64,000 nt of DNA from Pantoea sp. RIT-PI-b (GCF_001187905.1 NZ_LGIS01000012.1:852686-916685), one strand, 5' to 3'. Numbered from the stretch's first letter, positions 16,934-26,407 are shown. The notes: generated by a model from the letters alone, not told the origin. Made by a program: numbers and translations.

Positions 16934-18732
16934 ACAGCGCCTCAGCAGCAGTCGAACCGGTTCTGCGCATTGAAAATCTGACGGTCGCCTTCCGCGTTGA
17001 CCATCAATGGCGCGAGGTGGTGAGAAATGTGTCGTTAACCGTCGCGGCGGGCGAAACGCTGGCGATCGTCGGTGAATCGGGATCGGGCAAAAGCGTTACC
17101 TCAATGGCGATTATGCGCTTACTCAACATGCGCCACGCGCGCGTAAGCGGCAAGGTTATGCTCAATGGCGTTGATCTGCTGACGCTGAGCGAGTCCGCCA
17201 TGCGCGATATGCGGGGCAACGCGGTGGCGATGATTTTTCAGGAGCCGATGACCAGCCTGAATCCCTCCTTCACTATCGGCAATCAGATTGCGGAAGCGCT
17301 GATCAATCATCGCAAAATCAGTAAACGTGCCGCACGTGAACAGACGATTCGTCTGCTGGAGAAGGTACGTATCCCGAATGCCGCCAAACGCTTTAATGAT
17401 TATCCGCATCATTTTTCCGGCGGGATGCGGCAGCGCGTGATGATTGCCATGGCGCTGGCGCTGCGGCCAAAGCTGTTGATTGCGGATGAACCCACTACCG
17501 CGCTCGACGTGACGATTCAGGGGCAAATTCTCGACCTGATCAAAACGTTGCAGGAAGAGGAAGGCACCGCCGTGCTATTTATCACGCATGATATGGGCGT
17601 GGTTGCCGAAGTATCCGATCGTACGTTGGTGATGTATCAGGGCGATGTAGTAGAAACCGGCACCACCGCCGCCATCTTCTCGGCACCCGCCGCCGATTAT
17701 ACCCGCACGCTGATTGCCACCGTGCCGCAGTTAGGTGCGATGCGCGGCATTGATGGCCCGCGTAAGTTCTCCCTTGATGATACGGCGACAGCGGTCGCCG
17801 CAGCTGCCGCGACACCGCACCAGCCGCTGTTATCAGTGAAAAATCTCAGCACCCGCTTCAGTATCCATGAAGGGGTGTTTAGCCGCAAAACCGGCGCGGT
17901 GCATGCGGTGGAGAACATCTCATTTGATTTAATGCCGGGCGAAACCTTGTCGCTGGTGGGCGAATCGGGCTGCGGAAAATCGACCACCGGACGATCGTTA
18001 ACACGGCTTGTTACGCCAGCGGCGGGCGAAGCGGCCTTTGATGGTTACGACGTGCTGAATCTCTCCGCCAATGAACTGCGCACCCTGCGCCGCACCATGC
18101 AGATGATTTTCCAGGATCCGTTCGCCAGCCTTAATCCGCGTATGTCGGTGCTGGAGGCGCTTACCGAACCCTTTCTGCAGCATCGCTTAGGCAGCAAAGC
18201 CGAGGCGCGCGCAAAAGCGGCGTCACTGATGGAGCGCGTTGGCCTGGCCGCCAGCATGATGAAACGTTATCCGCATGAATTTTCCGGCGGCCAGCGCCAG
18301 CGCATCTGCATCGCGCGCGCTTTAATGCTCGATCCTAAAATGATCATCGCCGATGAATCCGTGTCGGCGCTGGATGTCACGGTGAAAGCGCAAATCATCA
18401 ATCTACTGCTCGACCTGCAGCAGAGTCTTGGCTTGTCGTATCTGTTTATTTCACACGATATGGCGGTGGTAGAGCGCATTAGCCATCGCGTCGCGGTGAT
18501 GCTGCTGGGAGAAATCGTCGAGATTGGCCCGCGTGCGGCTATCTTTGAAAACCCGCAGCATGACTACACGCGCAAACTGTTGTCCTCGGTGCCGGTGCCC
18601 GATCCGGCTCGTCGTCATGTGAAACGTCAGATTGACATCAGCGAACTAAAAAGTCCGGTGCGCGCGCTGGGATTTGTCCCAGAAACGCGCCGCTACCGCG
18701 AGGTGAGCGCTGGGCATTGGGTGATGGAGTAA
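16930..18732 (+). CDS. Peptide-type ABC transporter, double ATP-binding subunit (GsiA-like)
   Basis: 600 residues with two complete ABC cassettes, equivalent to fused DppD and DppF. Walker A motifs are GESGSGKS (residues 48-55) and GESGCGKS (about 345-352). Signatures are [15 protein letters not shown] and [15 protein letters not shown]; Walker B motifs are [12 protein letters not shown] and [12 protein letters not shown]. The second Walker B has Ser instead of Pro after the Glu. It energises the DppB/C-like permeases of the opposite arm. ATG overlaps the MlrC stop (ATGA). Confidence 0.94.
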   Translation: MNSASAAVEPVLRIENLTVAFRVDHQWREVVRNVSLTVAAGETLAIVGESGSGKSVTSMAIMRLLNMRHARVSGKVMLNGVDLLTLSESAMRDMRGNAVAMIFQEPMTSLNPSFTIGNQIAEALINHRKISKRAAREQTIRLLEKVRIPNAAKRFNDYPHHFSGGMRQRVMIAMALALRPKLLIADEPTTALDVTIQGQILDLIKTLQEEEGTAVLFITHDMGVVAEVSDRTLVMYQGDVVETGTTAAIFSAPAADYTRTLIATVPQLGAMRGIDGPRKFSLDDTATAVAAAAATPHQPLLSVKNLSTRFSIHEGVFSRKTGAVHAVENISFDLMPGETLSLVGESGCGKSTTGRSLTRLVTPAAGEAAFDGYDVLNLSANELRTLRRTMQMIFQDPFASLNPRMSVLEALTEPFLQHRLGSKAEARAKAASLMERVGLAASMMKRYPHEFSGGQRQRICIARALMLDPKMIIADESVSALDVTVKAQIINLLLDLQQSLGLSYLFISHDMAVVERISHRVAVMLLGEIVEIGPRAAIFENPQHDYTRKLLSSVPVPDPARRHVKRQIDISELKSPVRALGFVPETRRYREVSAGHWVME

Positions 18733-18757
18733 TTTATATTCACCCATCGCCTATGCT

Positions 18758-18817
18758 GTAGCGGCGCAACTTGTTACGCACAGATTTATATGCCATGCGC
18801 GACAAGTACGGTTCTAT
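18758..18817. repeat. Degenerate member of the GTAGCGGCGC repeat family
   Basis: It opens with GTAGCGGCGCAACTTG, nearly equal to copy 2 at 9687, then loses pairing; the right half (GCGCGACAAG then CTA) is only loosely recognisable. It lies between the convergent ATPase and tautomerase genes. Confidence 0.4.
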
Positions 18818-19206
18818 TGGATCATACCCAATTCAAACATTTCGCCGCTGCTAAAACTCCAGTCTTCGGGTTGAGTGTGTTGAGTAATGATCATCAGATC
18901 ATTGGGATCGAGCCCAAGCCGCTGCTGCAGGCGTTCACTCAACAGGCGATAGGTTGCTCGCTTCTGTTCCATGCTGCGCGGCTTACCCGCCACGATAGTG
19001 AGCAGCACATAACGGTCGCTGCGACCGCCGCTGAGGTAACTGCGATCATAAATAAATCGCTGCGCGCTGACGGTTTCAATCACCTGAAAACGATCGCTGG
19101 CTGGCACGTTAAATTCTGCCACCAATACCTCATGAAGCGTCTCTGATAATGTCTGCAGATCGGCATCGCTCCAGCCGTCACGCACCGTTATTCGGCTAAA
19201 GGGCAT
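18814..19206 (-). CDS. Tautomerase family protein
   Basis: 130 residues starting MPFSRITVRDGW. Removing the initiator Met exposes the N-terminal proline that serves as catalytic base in the 4-oxalocrotonate tautomerase/MIF superfamily. RFQVIETVSAQRFIYDRSYL and SDRYVLLTIVAGKPRSMEQK match the tautomerase_2 subgroup. The frame extends upstream to 19341, but the ATG at 19206 is the only start that leaves Pro at position 2. It overlaps the carboxymuconolactone decarboxylase-like gene by 19 bases, so the two are co-translated. Confidence 0.9.
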   Translation of the reverse strand: MPFSRITVRDGWSDADLQTLSETLHEVLVAEFNVPASDRFQVIETVSAQRFIYDRSYLSGGRSDRYVLLTIVAGKPRSMEQKRATYRLLSERLQQRLGLDPNDLMIITQHTQPEDWSFSSGEMFELGMIQ

Positions 19207-19514
19207 GAGTGGTTCTCCTCTTGCAGCAAAGCCAGTGCAGTTACCGCCGCAGGCCATCCTGCATAAAAAGCCTGATGAGTGAAGAGTTCCACCAGCTCTT
19301 CCCGGCTCAGTCCGTTTTTCTGGGCAAAATCGAGATGCCACGGCAGCTGCTGCTCACGACCGAGCGCACTAAGCGTGGCGAGAGTAATTAGACTGCGCTC
19401 ACGCGCTGACAATAGCGATCGCTGCCAAATATCGCCAAAAAGCACCTGCTCGGTTAATTCGGCTAATTTCGGTGCAACGCGCTGTAACGAATCACGATCG
19501 AGTGGCTTACTCAT
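19188..19514 (-). CDS. Carboxymuconolactone decarboxylase family protein
   Basis: 108 residues, all-helical AhpD/CMD fold. LLSARERSLITLATLSALGR and LPWHLDFAQKNGLSREELVELFTHQAFYAGWPAA are the family's core, with conserved Glu and His. There is no CxxC, so it is not a peroxidase of the AhpD type. It begins with ATG after GGAG. It sits with a tautomerase and a divergent LysR gene, a common trio for small-molecule lactone or aromatic metabolism; the substrate is unknown. Confidence 0.88.
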   Translation of the reverse strand: MSKPLDRDSLQRVAPKLAELTEQVLFGDIWQRSLLSARERSLITLATLSALGREQQLPWHLDFAQKNGLSREELVELFTHQAFYAGWPAAVTALALLQEENHSCPLAE

Positions 19515-19613
19515 GTTTTTCTCCGGCCTTGAACATGCAGCGATTGTGATGCGCTGCTACAATCCTGAAAATCAAATTATTCAGGACTGATAATCCCGAT
19601 TTGAAGGATGGTT

Positions 19614-20489
19614 ATGGAGAAGATTCCCGTCTCGCTGGATAGCGATGCGCTGCGCAGTTTTGTGCTGGGGATTGAGTGCGGTAGCTTCGCGCTGGCAGCG
19701 CAGCAGCTGTGTCGCTCAACATCGGCAGTCAGCGCCCAGCTGAAAAAGCTGGAGCAGCAGTGCGGCATGGAGCTGGTGACCAAATGTGGACGTCATCTGG
19801 CGCTTACGCCCGGCGGCGAAATCCTGCTGAGCTACGCGCGTCGTCTGCTTTGTCTGAACGATGAGGCCTGGCGCGCCGTGCGCGGCGAGCTGCTGCAGGG
19901 CGCAGTGCGTATCGGTATGCAGGAGGATTTTGGTGAGTCACTGATGCCGGGCATTCTTGGTCCCTTTAGTCGCCAGCATCCCAGTGTGCGTATCAGCGCG
20001 CGCGTGGATCGCAATCAGCCGTTACTGCAGGCGATGACGGAGCAAAGTCTCGATATGGCGCTGCTGTGGCAGGGTGATAATCTTCCCGCGCAAAGTGAAC
20101 TGCTGGGACAAACACCGCTGGCGTGGATCGGCGCTGAGGATTTTTCTCTCAGCGCCCTTCTCTCAAGCGGCGACGCCTTGCCGCTGGTGATGTTTGACGC
20201 TCCGTGTCTGATGCGTTCACGTGCACTTGCCGTGCTGGAGCAAGCGGGCATCGACTGGCGCGTGGTGTTTACCAGCCACAGTCTCAGTGGCGTATGGGCG
20301 GCGGTGCAGGCTGGGCTCGGCATCACGTTGCGTAGCCAAATTGGGTTACCTGCGGGTTTACGCTCGTTCAACGCCCAGTTGCCGTCGCCTGGCAGCATGG
20401 GCATCGCCCTGTGGCAGCATGACGCTAACGATGCTGCCCAGCAGATGTTGGTGCAGCTCACCACCAGCGCGGTTGCAGGCTACCTTTAA
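19614..20489 (+). CDS. LysR-family transcriptional regulator
   Basis: 291 residues with an N-terminal HTH (LRSFVLGIECGSFALAAQQL then SAVSAQLKKLEQQCG) and an effector domain from about residue 88 (VRIGMQEDFGESLMPGIL). I chose ATG at 19614, six bases after the AAGGA box; the ATG at 19608 overlaps that box. It diverges from the decarboxylase/tautomerase pair, its likely target, and is followed ten bases later by an acetyltransferase gene. Confidence 0.9.
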   Translation: MEKIPVSLDSDALRSFVLGIECGSFALAAQQLCRSTSAVSAQLKKLEQQCGMELVTKCGRHLALTPGGEILLSYARRLLCLNDEAWRAVRGELLQGAVRIGMQEDFGESLMPGILGPFSRQHPSVRISARVDRNQPLLQAMTEQSLDMALLWQGDNLPAQSELLGQTPLAWIGAEDFSLSALLSSGDALPLVMFDAPCLMRSRALAVLEQAGIDWRVVFTSHSLSGVWAAVQAGLGITLRSQIGLPAGLRSFNAQLPSPGSMGIALWQHDANDAAQQMLVQLTTSAVAGYL

Positions 20490-20498
20490 GGAGATGAT

Positions 20499-21215
20499 GT
20501 GACACAACTCAATCAATATGGTCAACCCGTTGGTGTGCCCTTACCCGACTGGCAACCCGCCACTTTTCCTCCCACGGCAGTGCTTACGGGCCGCTTTTGT
20601 CAGTTAGCCCCGTTACAGCGGGTGCACAGCGAGGCGCTGTTTACTGCCTTCTCGCTGGCACCGGACGATCGCGACTGGACCTGGCTGGGCGCTGCCAAAC
20701 CGCAATCATTAATCGAGATGGAACAGTGGGTTAACAACAAAATGAGCGACAGCGCATTGGTGTGTTATGCGGTGATCGACAATGCACGCCAACAGGCTGT
20801 CGGTGCGGTGTGCTTTGCCAATATCGATGTGCAAAACGGGGCAATCGAGATTGGCCATGTCACCTGGTCGCCGCTGATGCAGCGCAACGTATTGGGCAGC
20901 GAGGCGTTAACTCTATTACTCAAACAGGCCTTCACGTTGGGTTATCGCCGCGTCGCCTGGCGCTGTGACTCGCTGAATCAGGGATCGCGTCGCGCGGCAG
21001 AGCGCATGGGATTTACCTTCGAAGGCCGTTTCCGTCAGGCGATGACGCGTAAACAGCGCAATCGCGATACTGATGGGTTATCGATTATTGATGGTGAATG
21101 GCCGGTGATTGATCAGGCATTAAGCCGCTGGCTGGCGGCGGAGAATATCGATGATAGCGGGCGCGAGCGGCAGAAACTGCGCTGTTTTTTTCCTGACCCA
21201 ACCCGTGTTCCATAA
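20499..21215 (+). CDS. GNAT family N-acetyltransferase (RimL-like)
   Basis: 238 residues. Acetyltransf_3 features run from about residue 28 to 195: LQRVHSEALFTAF, IEIGHVTWSPLMQRNVLGSE with the acetyl-CoA loop, and VAWRCDSLNQGSRRAAERMG near the end of the fold. It starts with GTG at 20499 behind a good AAGGAG box. The substrate, protein N-terminus or small molecule, is not known. It is probably co-transcribed with the LysR gene before it. Confidence 0.87.
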   Translation: MTQLNQYGQPVGVPLPDWQPATFPPTAVLTGRFCQLAPLQRVHSEALFTAFSLAPDDRDWTWLGAAKPQSLIEMEQWVNNKMSDSALVCYAVIDNARQQAVGAVCFANIDVQNGAIEIGHVTWSPLMQRNVLGSEALTLLLKQAFTLGYRRVAWRCDSLNQGSRRAAERMGFTFEGRFRQAMTRKQRNRDTDGLSIIDGEWPVIDQALSRWLAAENIDDSGRERQKLRCFFPDPTRVP

Positions 21216-21284
21216 GCCGCCAGTGGCGCTAACCACAATCGCATCCTACACTTGCCAACTTTTAAACCCACCAGAGAGGCATAT

Positions 21285-21944
21285 ATGTCCAAGGTATTTA
21301 TCATTGGCGGTGCGGGAAACATTGGTCGCCGCCTTGCTGCCCTGTTGGCTAAAAAGGGCCATGTTGCCCATCCACTGTTCCGTAAAGCCGAACAGGAACA
21401 GCCGTTACGTGAGCTGGGCGCCGAGCCGATTAACGGCGATTTAACCGCGCTGGATGTGACTTCTCTCGCAGCATTGATGGCGGGCAGCGACGTGGTGGTG
21501 TTTACCGCCGGGGCCGGCGGCAAAGGCGGCGAAGAGATGACTAACGCTATTGACGGTGAAGGATTAAACACCGCCGTGGCTGCCGCGCAGCAGGCCGGCA
21601 TTGCGCGCTTTTTGCTGGTTTCGGCGTTTCCGGAAGTTGGCAGAGCGAAGAACCTCTCCGCCACCTTTGAAAACTATATGCGCGTGAAGAAGATGGCAGA
21701 CGTCGCGCTGGCGGAAAGTAACCTTGATTGGGTGATCCTGCGCCCCGGCACGCTGACGGATGAGAAAGGCAGCGGCCTGGTGCGCGCCGGGCTGGCGATC
21801 CCTTATGGCGATATCTCCCGCGATGACGTCGCGGCTACGCTGGCAGAGCTGGTCGAGCAGCCGGGCGTCAGCCGCATCATCATCGAGCTGACAGGTGGAG
21901 AGGTGCCGGTGCAGGAAGCGGTTAAGCAAATGGTAAACCACTAA
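21285..21944 (+). CDS. NAD(P)-binding SDR-type protein (NmrA/YwnB-like)
   Basis: About 219 residues. The nucleotide-binding loop VFIIGGAGNIGRRLA is at the N-terminus, VVVFTAGAGGKGG near residue 75, FLLVSAFPEV near 110 and WVILRPGTLTD near 150. These mark the atypical SDR group a/NAD(P)H-binding family, with no classical YxxxK. I chose ATG at 21285 with GAGAGG before it; the longer frame from 21252 lacks a binding site. It is monocistronic. The function of the group is often oxidative-stress related but is not established here. Confidence 0.87.
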   Translation: MSKVFIIGGAGNIGRRLAALLAKKGHVAHPLFRKAEQEQPLRELGAEPINGDLTALDVTSLAALMAGSDVVVFTAGAGGKGGEEMTNAIDGEGLNTAVAAAQQAGIARFLLVSAFPEVGRAKNLSATFENYMRVKKMADVALAESNLDWVILRPGTLTDEKGSGLVRAGLAIPYGDISRDDVAATLAELVEQPGVSRIIIELTGGEVPVQEAVKQMVNH

Positions 21945-22066
21945 AACCTATTGCATCTCTTTATTCGGCTGGCGGGATCGGCCAAATAGCTTTTCGTTTT
22001 ACCATCAACTTTACCGACAATGTGCCGATAACAGCTGCGGTTATTTTATAAGGGAAGGAATACCGC

Positions 22067-22633
22067 ATGCTGTTATCCATTCAATCATTGTCACGCCTGG
22101 TGGCCTTTATTCCGGCTAGCCTACTTGCAGGCTGCTCCGCGCTGTTACCGCTCGACTATAAAGATTATTCAGGTGCTGATGCTGCAACCTTGGTGGTGCA
22201 GGAATATAAAGGCCATGTCGGCACACTTTATGTCGCTTTCTATGAAAAGAAAGGCGATTGTTATGACCGCGTTGAACGTTACGAATTAGACTCCAGCGTG
22301 CTGGGCGCCGATGGCAGCGTCATCACCCGTAAAGTCCCGCCAAACAGATTGGTTGCTTTTCAGCAGCTGACCGGCGGCGGACCCAATGCCGTGGTCGCCG
22401 GACAGTACCTCTATAACCCATCTGGCTATGTGATAACCCAGTGGGTTTCGTTGATTCCAAAACCGGGTAAGCGCTATTTCCTCGCCCCACGCTACGGTGC
22501 GCGCGAAATTCCAGAGTCGTACACCATTACGGCTAAGACCAATCCCGCGAATGTGTTTACCGAATTCCAAACGGTGCCGGAACCGAGCTGGGATGTGAAT
22601 AAACGTTGTACTCACCTTGTTGGCGGCAGTTAA
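22067..22633 (+). CDS. Predicted outer-membrane/periplasmic lipoprotein, unknown function
   Basis: 188 residues. The N-terminus has a positively charged start, a hydrophobic segment and the lipobox LLAGC (Cys23), so signal peptidase II processing is likely. The mature part holds a beta-rich domain with two further Cys residues (GDCYDR and NKRCTH) that might pair. I do not recognise the family. It has its own terminator and is probably monocistronic. Confidence 0.8.
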   Translation: MLLSIQSLSRLVAFIPASLLAGCSALLPLDYKDYSGADAATLVVQEYKGHVGTLYVAFYEKKGDCYDRVERYELDSSVLGADGSVITRKVPPNRLVAFQQLTGGGPNAVVAGQYLYNPSGYVITQWVSLIPKPGKRYFLAPRYGAREIPESYTITAKTNPANVFTEFQTVPEPSWDVNKRCTHLVGGS

Positions 22634-22644
22634 TTGTTTTCACA

Positions 22645-22670
22645 GGGCGCAGCGAAAAGGCGCCCTTTTA
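22645..22670 (+). terminator. Rho-independent terminator of lipoprotein gene
   Basis: GGGCGC pairs with GCGCCC around a nine-base loop, followed by TTTTA. It lies 12 bases after the lipoprotein stop codon and faces the convergent MHS transporter gene. Confidence 0.75.
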
Positions 22671-22685
22671 CATCAGACTTCACAG

Positions 22686-23990
22686 TTATTCATCCAGCGA
22701 TCGCAAATGATCTCTCTTATTTAGCGTCATCAGTGCTGGAATACTGATCGCGGCGGTCACCATAATGTACCAGGCCGGAATATCCAGATTACCCGTTTGT
22801 TTAATCAGCGAGGTGATGATCAGTCCCGCACAGCCGGAGAAAATCGCATTGGATAATGAATAGGCCAGTCCAAGTCCGGTGTAACGCACGCGCGTTGGGA
22901 ACATTTCCGCCAACATTGCCGGGCCCGGTCCGGCCAGCAATCCGACAATTCCACCCGCGAAAAACACCACCATCGCTTTAATCAGCAGCGTCGAAGATTC
23001 GGCCTGTAATACTTTCAATAATGGAAGCGCCAGCACCAGTAATAAGCATGCCGCGATCACCATTACGCTGCGCCGACCGATTTTGTCGCTGAGGATGCCC
23101 GCCGGAATAATGGTCGCCGCAAAGCCAAGATTCGAGATCACCGCAATCAGCAGCGCCTGATTAAAACCGGTGTGCAGCGATGACTGTAAATAAGTAGGCA
23201 TAATCACCAGATAGGTATAGCCCGCCGCAGACCACACCATCACGCGGCTAATTGCCAGCAAGATAGTTTTTAACGTTGCCCCCACGCTGGCGCTAACAGG
23301 TTGAGGTTGACGCTGTTGTTTGGCCTGTTGCTGATGCACAAAACTCGGCGTCTCTTCCATGCTATAGCGCAACCACAGCGCTACTGCACCCATCGGCAAG
23401 GCGAGGAAGAACGGAATACGCCAGCCCCAGCTGTGCATCTCATCCGCCGTCAATAGCGCAGAGAGCAGTGCCACAATGCCTGCCCCCGCCAGCAGGCCTA
23501 ATGCCACGGTGAAAGATTGCCAGGCGCCGTAGCGTCCGCGCTCTCCTTTGGGCGCGAATTCCGTCATCAGGGAAACCGCGCCGCCGTATTCTCCACCGGC
23601 GAACAGGCCCTGCAGAATACGTAGCCCGGTAATGATCAGCGGTGCCGCCACGCCAATGCTGGCATAGACAGGAATGAGACCAATGGCTGTCGTCACCAAT
23701 GTCATCATGATCAAGACGAAAATCAGCGTAGGCTTGCGCCCAAGGCGGTCGCCCATGCGGCCAAAAAATATCGCCCCCAACGGCCTGAAAAAGAAGGCCA
23801 CCGCAAAGGAAGCATAGGCCAGGATAAGACCGGTCAGCTCCGCTTCGCCCTGCAGACGAAAGAAATTTTGCGCGATCACCGTGGCGAGAAAGCCGTAAAC
23901 GGCAAACTCATACCACTCAATGAAATTACCCACAGAACCGGCGATCAACGCGCGCTTCTGGGCATCGGATGTAGTGTGGGGCTTCGGCAT
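22686..23990 (-). CDS. MFS transporter, metabolite:H+ symporter (MHS) family
   Basis: 434 residues, twelve helices. GNFIEWYEFAVYGFLATVIA in helix 1, FFGRMGDRLGRKPTL as motif A and LQGLFAGGEYGGAVSLMTEF in helix 4-5 are diagnostic of the MHS group (KgtP, ProP, ShiA). It imports a metabolite such as a carboxylate, betaine or shikimate by proton symport. It lacks the C-terminal coiled coil of ProP. The substrate cannot be assigned from sequence alone. Confidence 0.92.
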   Translation of the reverse strand: MPKPHTTSDAQKRALIAGSVGNFIEWYEFAVYGFLATVIAQNFFRLQGEAELTGLILAYASFAVAFFFRPLGAIFFGRMGDRLGRKPTLIFVLIMMTLVTTAIGLIPVYASIGVAAPLIITGLRILQGLFAGGEYGGAVSLMTEFAPKGERGRYGAWQSFTVALGLLAGAGIVALLSALLTADEMHSWGWRIPFFLALPMGAVALWLRYSMEETPSFVHQQQAKQQRQPQPVSASVGATLKTILLAISRVMVWSAAGYTYLVIMPTYLQSSLHTGFNQALLIAVISNLGFAATIIPAGILSDKIGRRSVMVIAACLLLVLALPLLKVLQAESSTLLIKAMVVFFAGGIVGLLAGPGPAMLAEMFPTRVRYTGLGLAYSLSNAIFSGCAGLIITSLIKQTGNLDIPAWYIMVTAAISIPALMTLNKRDHLRSLDE

Positions 23991-24308
23991 GCGGCAGTCT
24001 CTTGTGAGAAAGTGAGGGATTAAAATAGATAATCGTTACAGCACCAACAGATTTAAAGCATTTCTGTTTAGAGGATCAAACTCCATTACCTGTGATAAAT
24101 GCGTGTCGCAGAGATAATTCAACTGCAAAATCTTAGGGTGTAAAAAAGTCAGCCGCTAAAATGCAGGCATCCTGTTTTAACAGACAAACGGGAAGATTTT
24201 TATTCTGGAATGAAGGGTATAACACATTAGTGAGATTTATTTTAATACCCGCAATAAAATGGAGGTTTTATGATAATCGTCAGAACAGGGAAATTTTAGG
24301 AGCACGGA
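23991..24308. other. Gene-free stretch, AT-rich
   Basis: 318 bases between the MHS transporter start and a small overlapping gene pair. It is AT-rich and must hold the transporter promoter. An imperfect inverted repeat, GGGTAT with ATACCC, brackets 24216-24251. I see no RNA gene. Confidence 0.5.
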
Positions 24309-24428
24309 ATGGCATCATCCAGGGAAAAATGGAACCGATGGTACGGCGATGCCCCTTATGGAGATGACCCTATCGATCAACGAGCTATCCGTGAGGGCAT
24401 CGAATATGCGCGTCAACTCGGTTACTAA
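24309..24428 (+). CDS. Small protein of 39 residues, overlaps next gene
   Basis: ATG at 24309 follows a strong AGGAG box six bases upstream. The product is 39 residues, begins MASSREKWNRWYGDAPYG and ends EYARQLGY. It is polar, rich in Arg, Tyr and acidic residues, and has no membrane segment. Its last 23 bases overlap the start of the next gene in another frame, which suggests translational coupling. I do not recognise it. The ribosome-binding site and coupling argue for a real gene; no function can be given. Confidence 0.5.
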   Translation: MASSREKWNRWYGDAPYGDDPIDQRAIREGIEYARQLGY

Positions 24429-24840
24429 ATGGCTGCATTGCGCCATTACAGTTAGCCTATTGATAGGTTTCATCAGCTTGCTATGGCTAAATACACAAAG
24501 TGATAATCCCGCCAACGATACATTACAAAATAGCCATCGAATCAGTGACCACTTATGGCTCTATACGACGATGAACGACAGCGGCGGCGCGACAGTGTCC
24601 ACCCTTTATCGCTACTACCTTTCGGATCATTTACTCGGCACCAATCAGCATTTACTAATGGAATTAAAAAAACAGATTCCATTTATGGAAGGTTACGGCA
24701 GTATTTCGTCTATTAAACAAGACGCGAAAGATAGCGTACGCGTAGTTTATAGTGGCAATATTTTATCTCTGGATAATGAAACAAGCTACAGCGTAGACGG
24801 TCATCCGTTAACCATCAAACTCTCCTATCAGATAAACTGA
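24406..24840 (+). CDS. Single-pass membrane protein, unknown function
   Basis: 144 residues from ATG at 24406 (GAGGG upstream). One membrane helix, CAITVSLLIGFISLLWL, spans about residues 12-28. A soluble, probably periplasmic domain of about 110 residues follows, rich in Ser, Tyr and Leu. The open frame begins earlier at 24349, but that part overlaps the 39-residue gene and is not membrane-like. I do not recognise the family. It is clearly more AT-rich than its neighbours, a sign of possible transfer. Confidence 0.65.
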   Translation: MRVNSVTKWLHCAITVSLLIGFISLLWLNTQSDNPANDTLQNSHRISDHLWLYTTMNDSGGATVSTLYRYYLSDHLLGTNQHLLMELKKQIPFMEGYGSISSIKQDAKDSVRVVYSGNILSLDNETSYSVDGHPLTIKLSYQIN

Positions 24841-25033
24841 TATAAGTGACATTTTTAACGAATCCTGGGAAATAATATACATAATTCAGGGTTCACTTGA
24901 TGAAGTGGATAAAATTTCTTTAGGGTATTAGCTGGCTGCCCAATATGCCCTCATGTTACAACACGTTAATAACAAATAAGGCTTGTATATCCTCACCAAT
25001 AAATCACTCAGCCACTTCTCTCATAGTACGGCT

Positions 25034-26371
25034 TCAGCCCTTTATCGCCACCAGCGTGCCAAGCAGCGCGCTGCCCGCCAATCCCCACATCACTGCTTGA
25101 AAACCTAAGGTCGCAGCGGTTTGATAAATCTGTGTAGCCATCGCCAGTCCTAACGCGCCACCGAGATTGTGCAGCGTCCAGGAGATGCCTATTCCCTGCG
25201 CATGGCGCGCCACAGGTAATGCGCTGAGCGCGGCGGCGACTGAGGGTCCAAGAATTGCGCCCCAGCCAGCTCCCATCAATACAAATGCCAGCATGTAATG
25301 GGATAACGATGCGCTGCTTATGCTCTGCAGCAACGCAGAAGCGGTAAGCAGGGCAAATCCTGCCGCCATCACCGGCCAGGCCGTTAAGCGATCGGCAAGA
25401 CGACCGGCTAAGGGCGAAATTAGCGCCATCACCAGCGTCACCGGCAGCAGCATCAGGCCAAGCTGCGCATCGTTTAGATGGAAAATGGCAATCAATCGGA
25501 ACGGCATCAGCATAAATGCGCTGCAGTAAAATATCGCCAGCAGCACCGATAACAGACAAGCGGCCGCAAAGCCACTGTTACGCAGCATGCGGAAATCGAT
25601 GACCGGTTGCAGCGAACGTCTCTCTACCATGACAAAGGCCAGCAACAACAGCAGCGATAGCGTCAGTGTTAAAATTGACGGCAGCGATAACATACCCCAG
25701 CGCGTGACATGGCTGGTCCAGATTAGCAATGGAACCAATCCAGCGGTCATCAGCAGCCAGCCGGGTATATCCAGCCGGGTGTCAGCACGTCTTTTTGATG
25801 CCGCCACGCTGCCGCAGCAAAACAGGAAGCTCAGCGCCAGCAGCGGCACATTCAGCAAGAACACTGCACGCCAACTCAGCCAGCTGACCAGCACGCCGCC
25901 CGCCACCGGCCCCAGCGCCAACCCGAGGCCGTTGGCAGCAAACAGCCAGCCAAGCGCGCTTCCCCGTCTGGCTGCAGGCATCGTCTCCATCAGAATAGTG
26001 GCGCTAACGGTATACAGCACCGCGCAGCCCGCCCCCTGCAGCAAGCGAAAAATATTCAATGCCAGCAGGTTAAATGCCAGTCCAGCGCCCAGCGAGGCGA
26101 TACCAAACAGCAGCATTCCAGCGTACAGCACCCGACGTGCACCAAAACGCTCAGCCAGCCTGGCGGACATCACCATGCAGCAACAGAGCGCCATCACAAA
26201 CAGCGTCATCGCCCACTGCACATCTTCAATATCGCCGCCAAAATGCCGCTGTAGCGCGGGCAACGCGGTATTAACAATCGTGAAATCAATACAGCCGAGA
26301 AAGCTGGCCAGGCAGATACCGAGCTGTAGCCTGATCAAGGTTGCCGGAGAGTGTGAGATTGGACGGGTCAT
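25034..26371 (-). CDS. MFS drug-efflux type transporter (DHA2-like, 14 TM)
   Basis: 445 residues. FLGCIDFTIVNTALPALQRHF in helix 1, RLAERFGARRVLYAGM as motif A, RLLQGAGCAVLYTVSATIL in helix 4 and GWLFAANGLGLALGPVAGGVLVSWLSWRAVFLLNVP as motif C region are typical of DHA2 exporters such as EmrB. It exports a toxic compound using the proton gradient. A LysR regulator diverges from it, separated by 110 bases with a perfect inverted repeat. Confidence 0.9.
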   Translation of the reverse strand: MTRPISHSPATLIRLQLGICLASFLGCIDFTIVNTALPALQRHFGGDIEDVQWAMTLFVMALCCCMVMSARLAERFGARRVLYAGMLLFGIASLGAGLAFNLLALNIFRLLQGAGCAVLYTVSATILMETMPAARRGSALGWLFAANGLGLALGPVAGGVLVSWLSWRAVFLLNVPLLALSFLFCCGSVAASKRRADTRLDIPGWLLMTAGLVPLLIWTSHVTRWGMLSLPSILTLTLSLLLLLAFVMVERRSLQPVIDFRMLRNSGFAAACLLSVLLAIFYCSAFMLMPFRLIAIFHLNDAQLGLMLLPVTLVMALISPLAGRLADRLTAWPVMAAGFALLTASALLQSISSASLSHYMLAFVLMGAGWGAILGPSVAAALSALPVARHAQGIGISWTLHNLGGALGLAMATQIYQTAATLGFQAVMWGLAGSALLGTLVAIKG

Positions 26372-26407
26372 GCCAGGTTTCCAAAGAAGAAAACCTTAGC
26401 CTGCCAC

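Noticed and set aside
24161..24367. 68-codon open frame before the small overlapping gene pair
   Set aside because: No ribosome-binding site, and it overlaps the better supported 39-residue gene in another frame.
25587..26399. 270-codon plus-strand open frame opposite the DHA2-type transporter
   Set aside because: Ser/Pro/Arg-rich shadow of a clear membrane transporter; no start signal and no recognisable domain.
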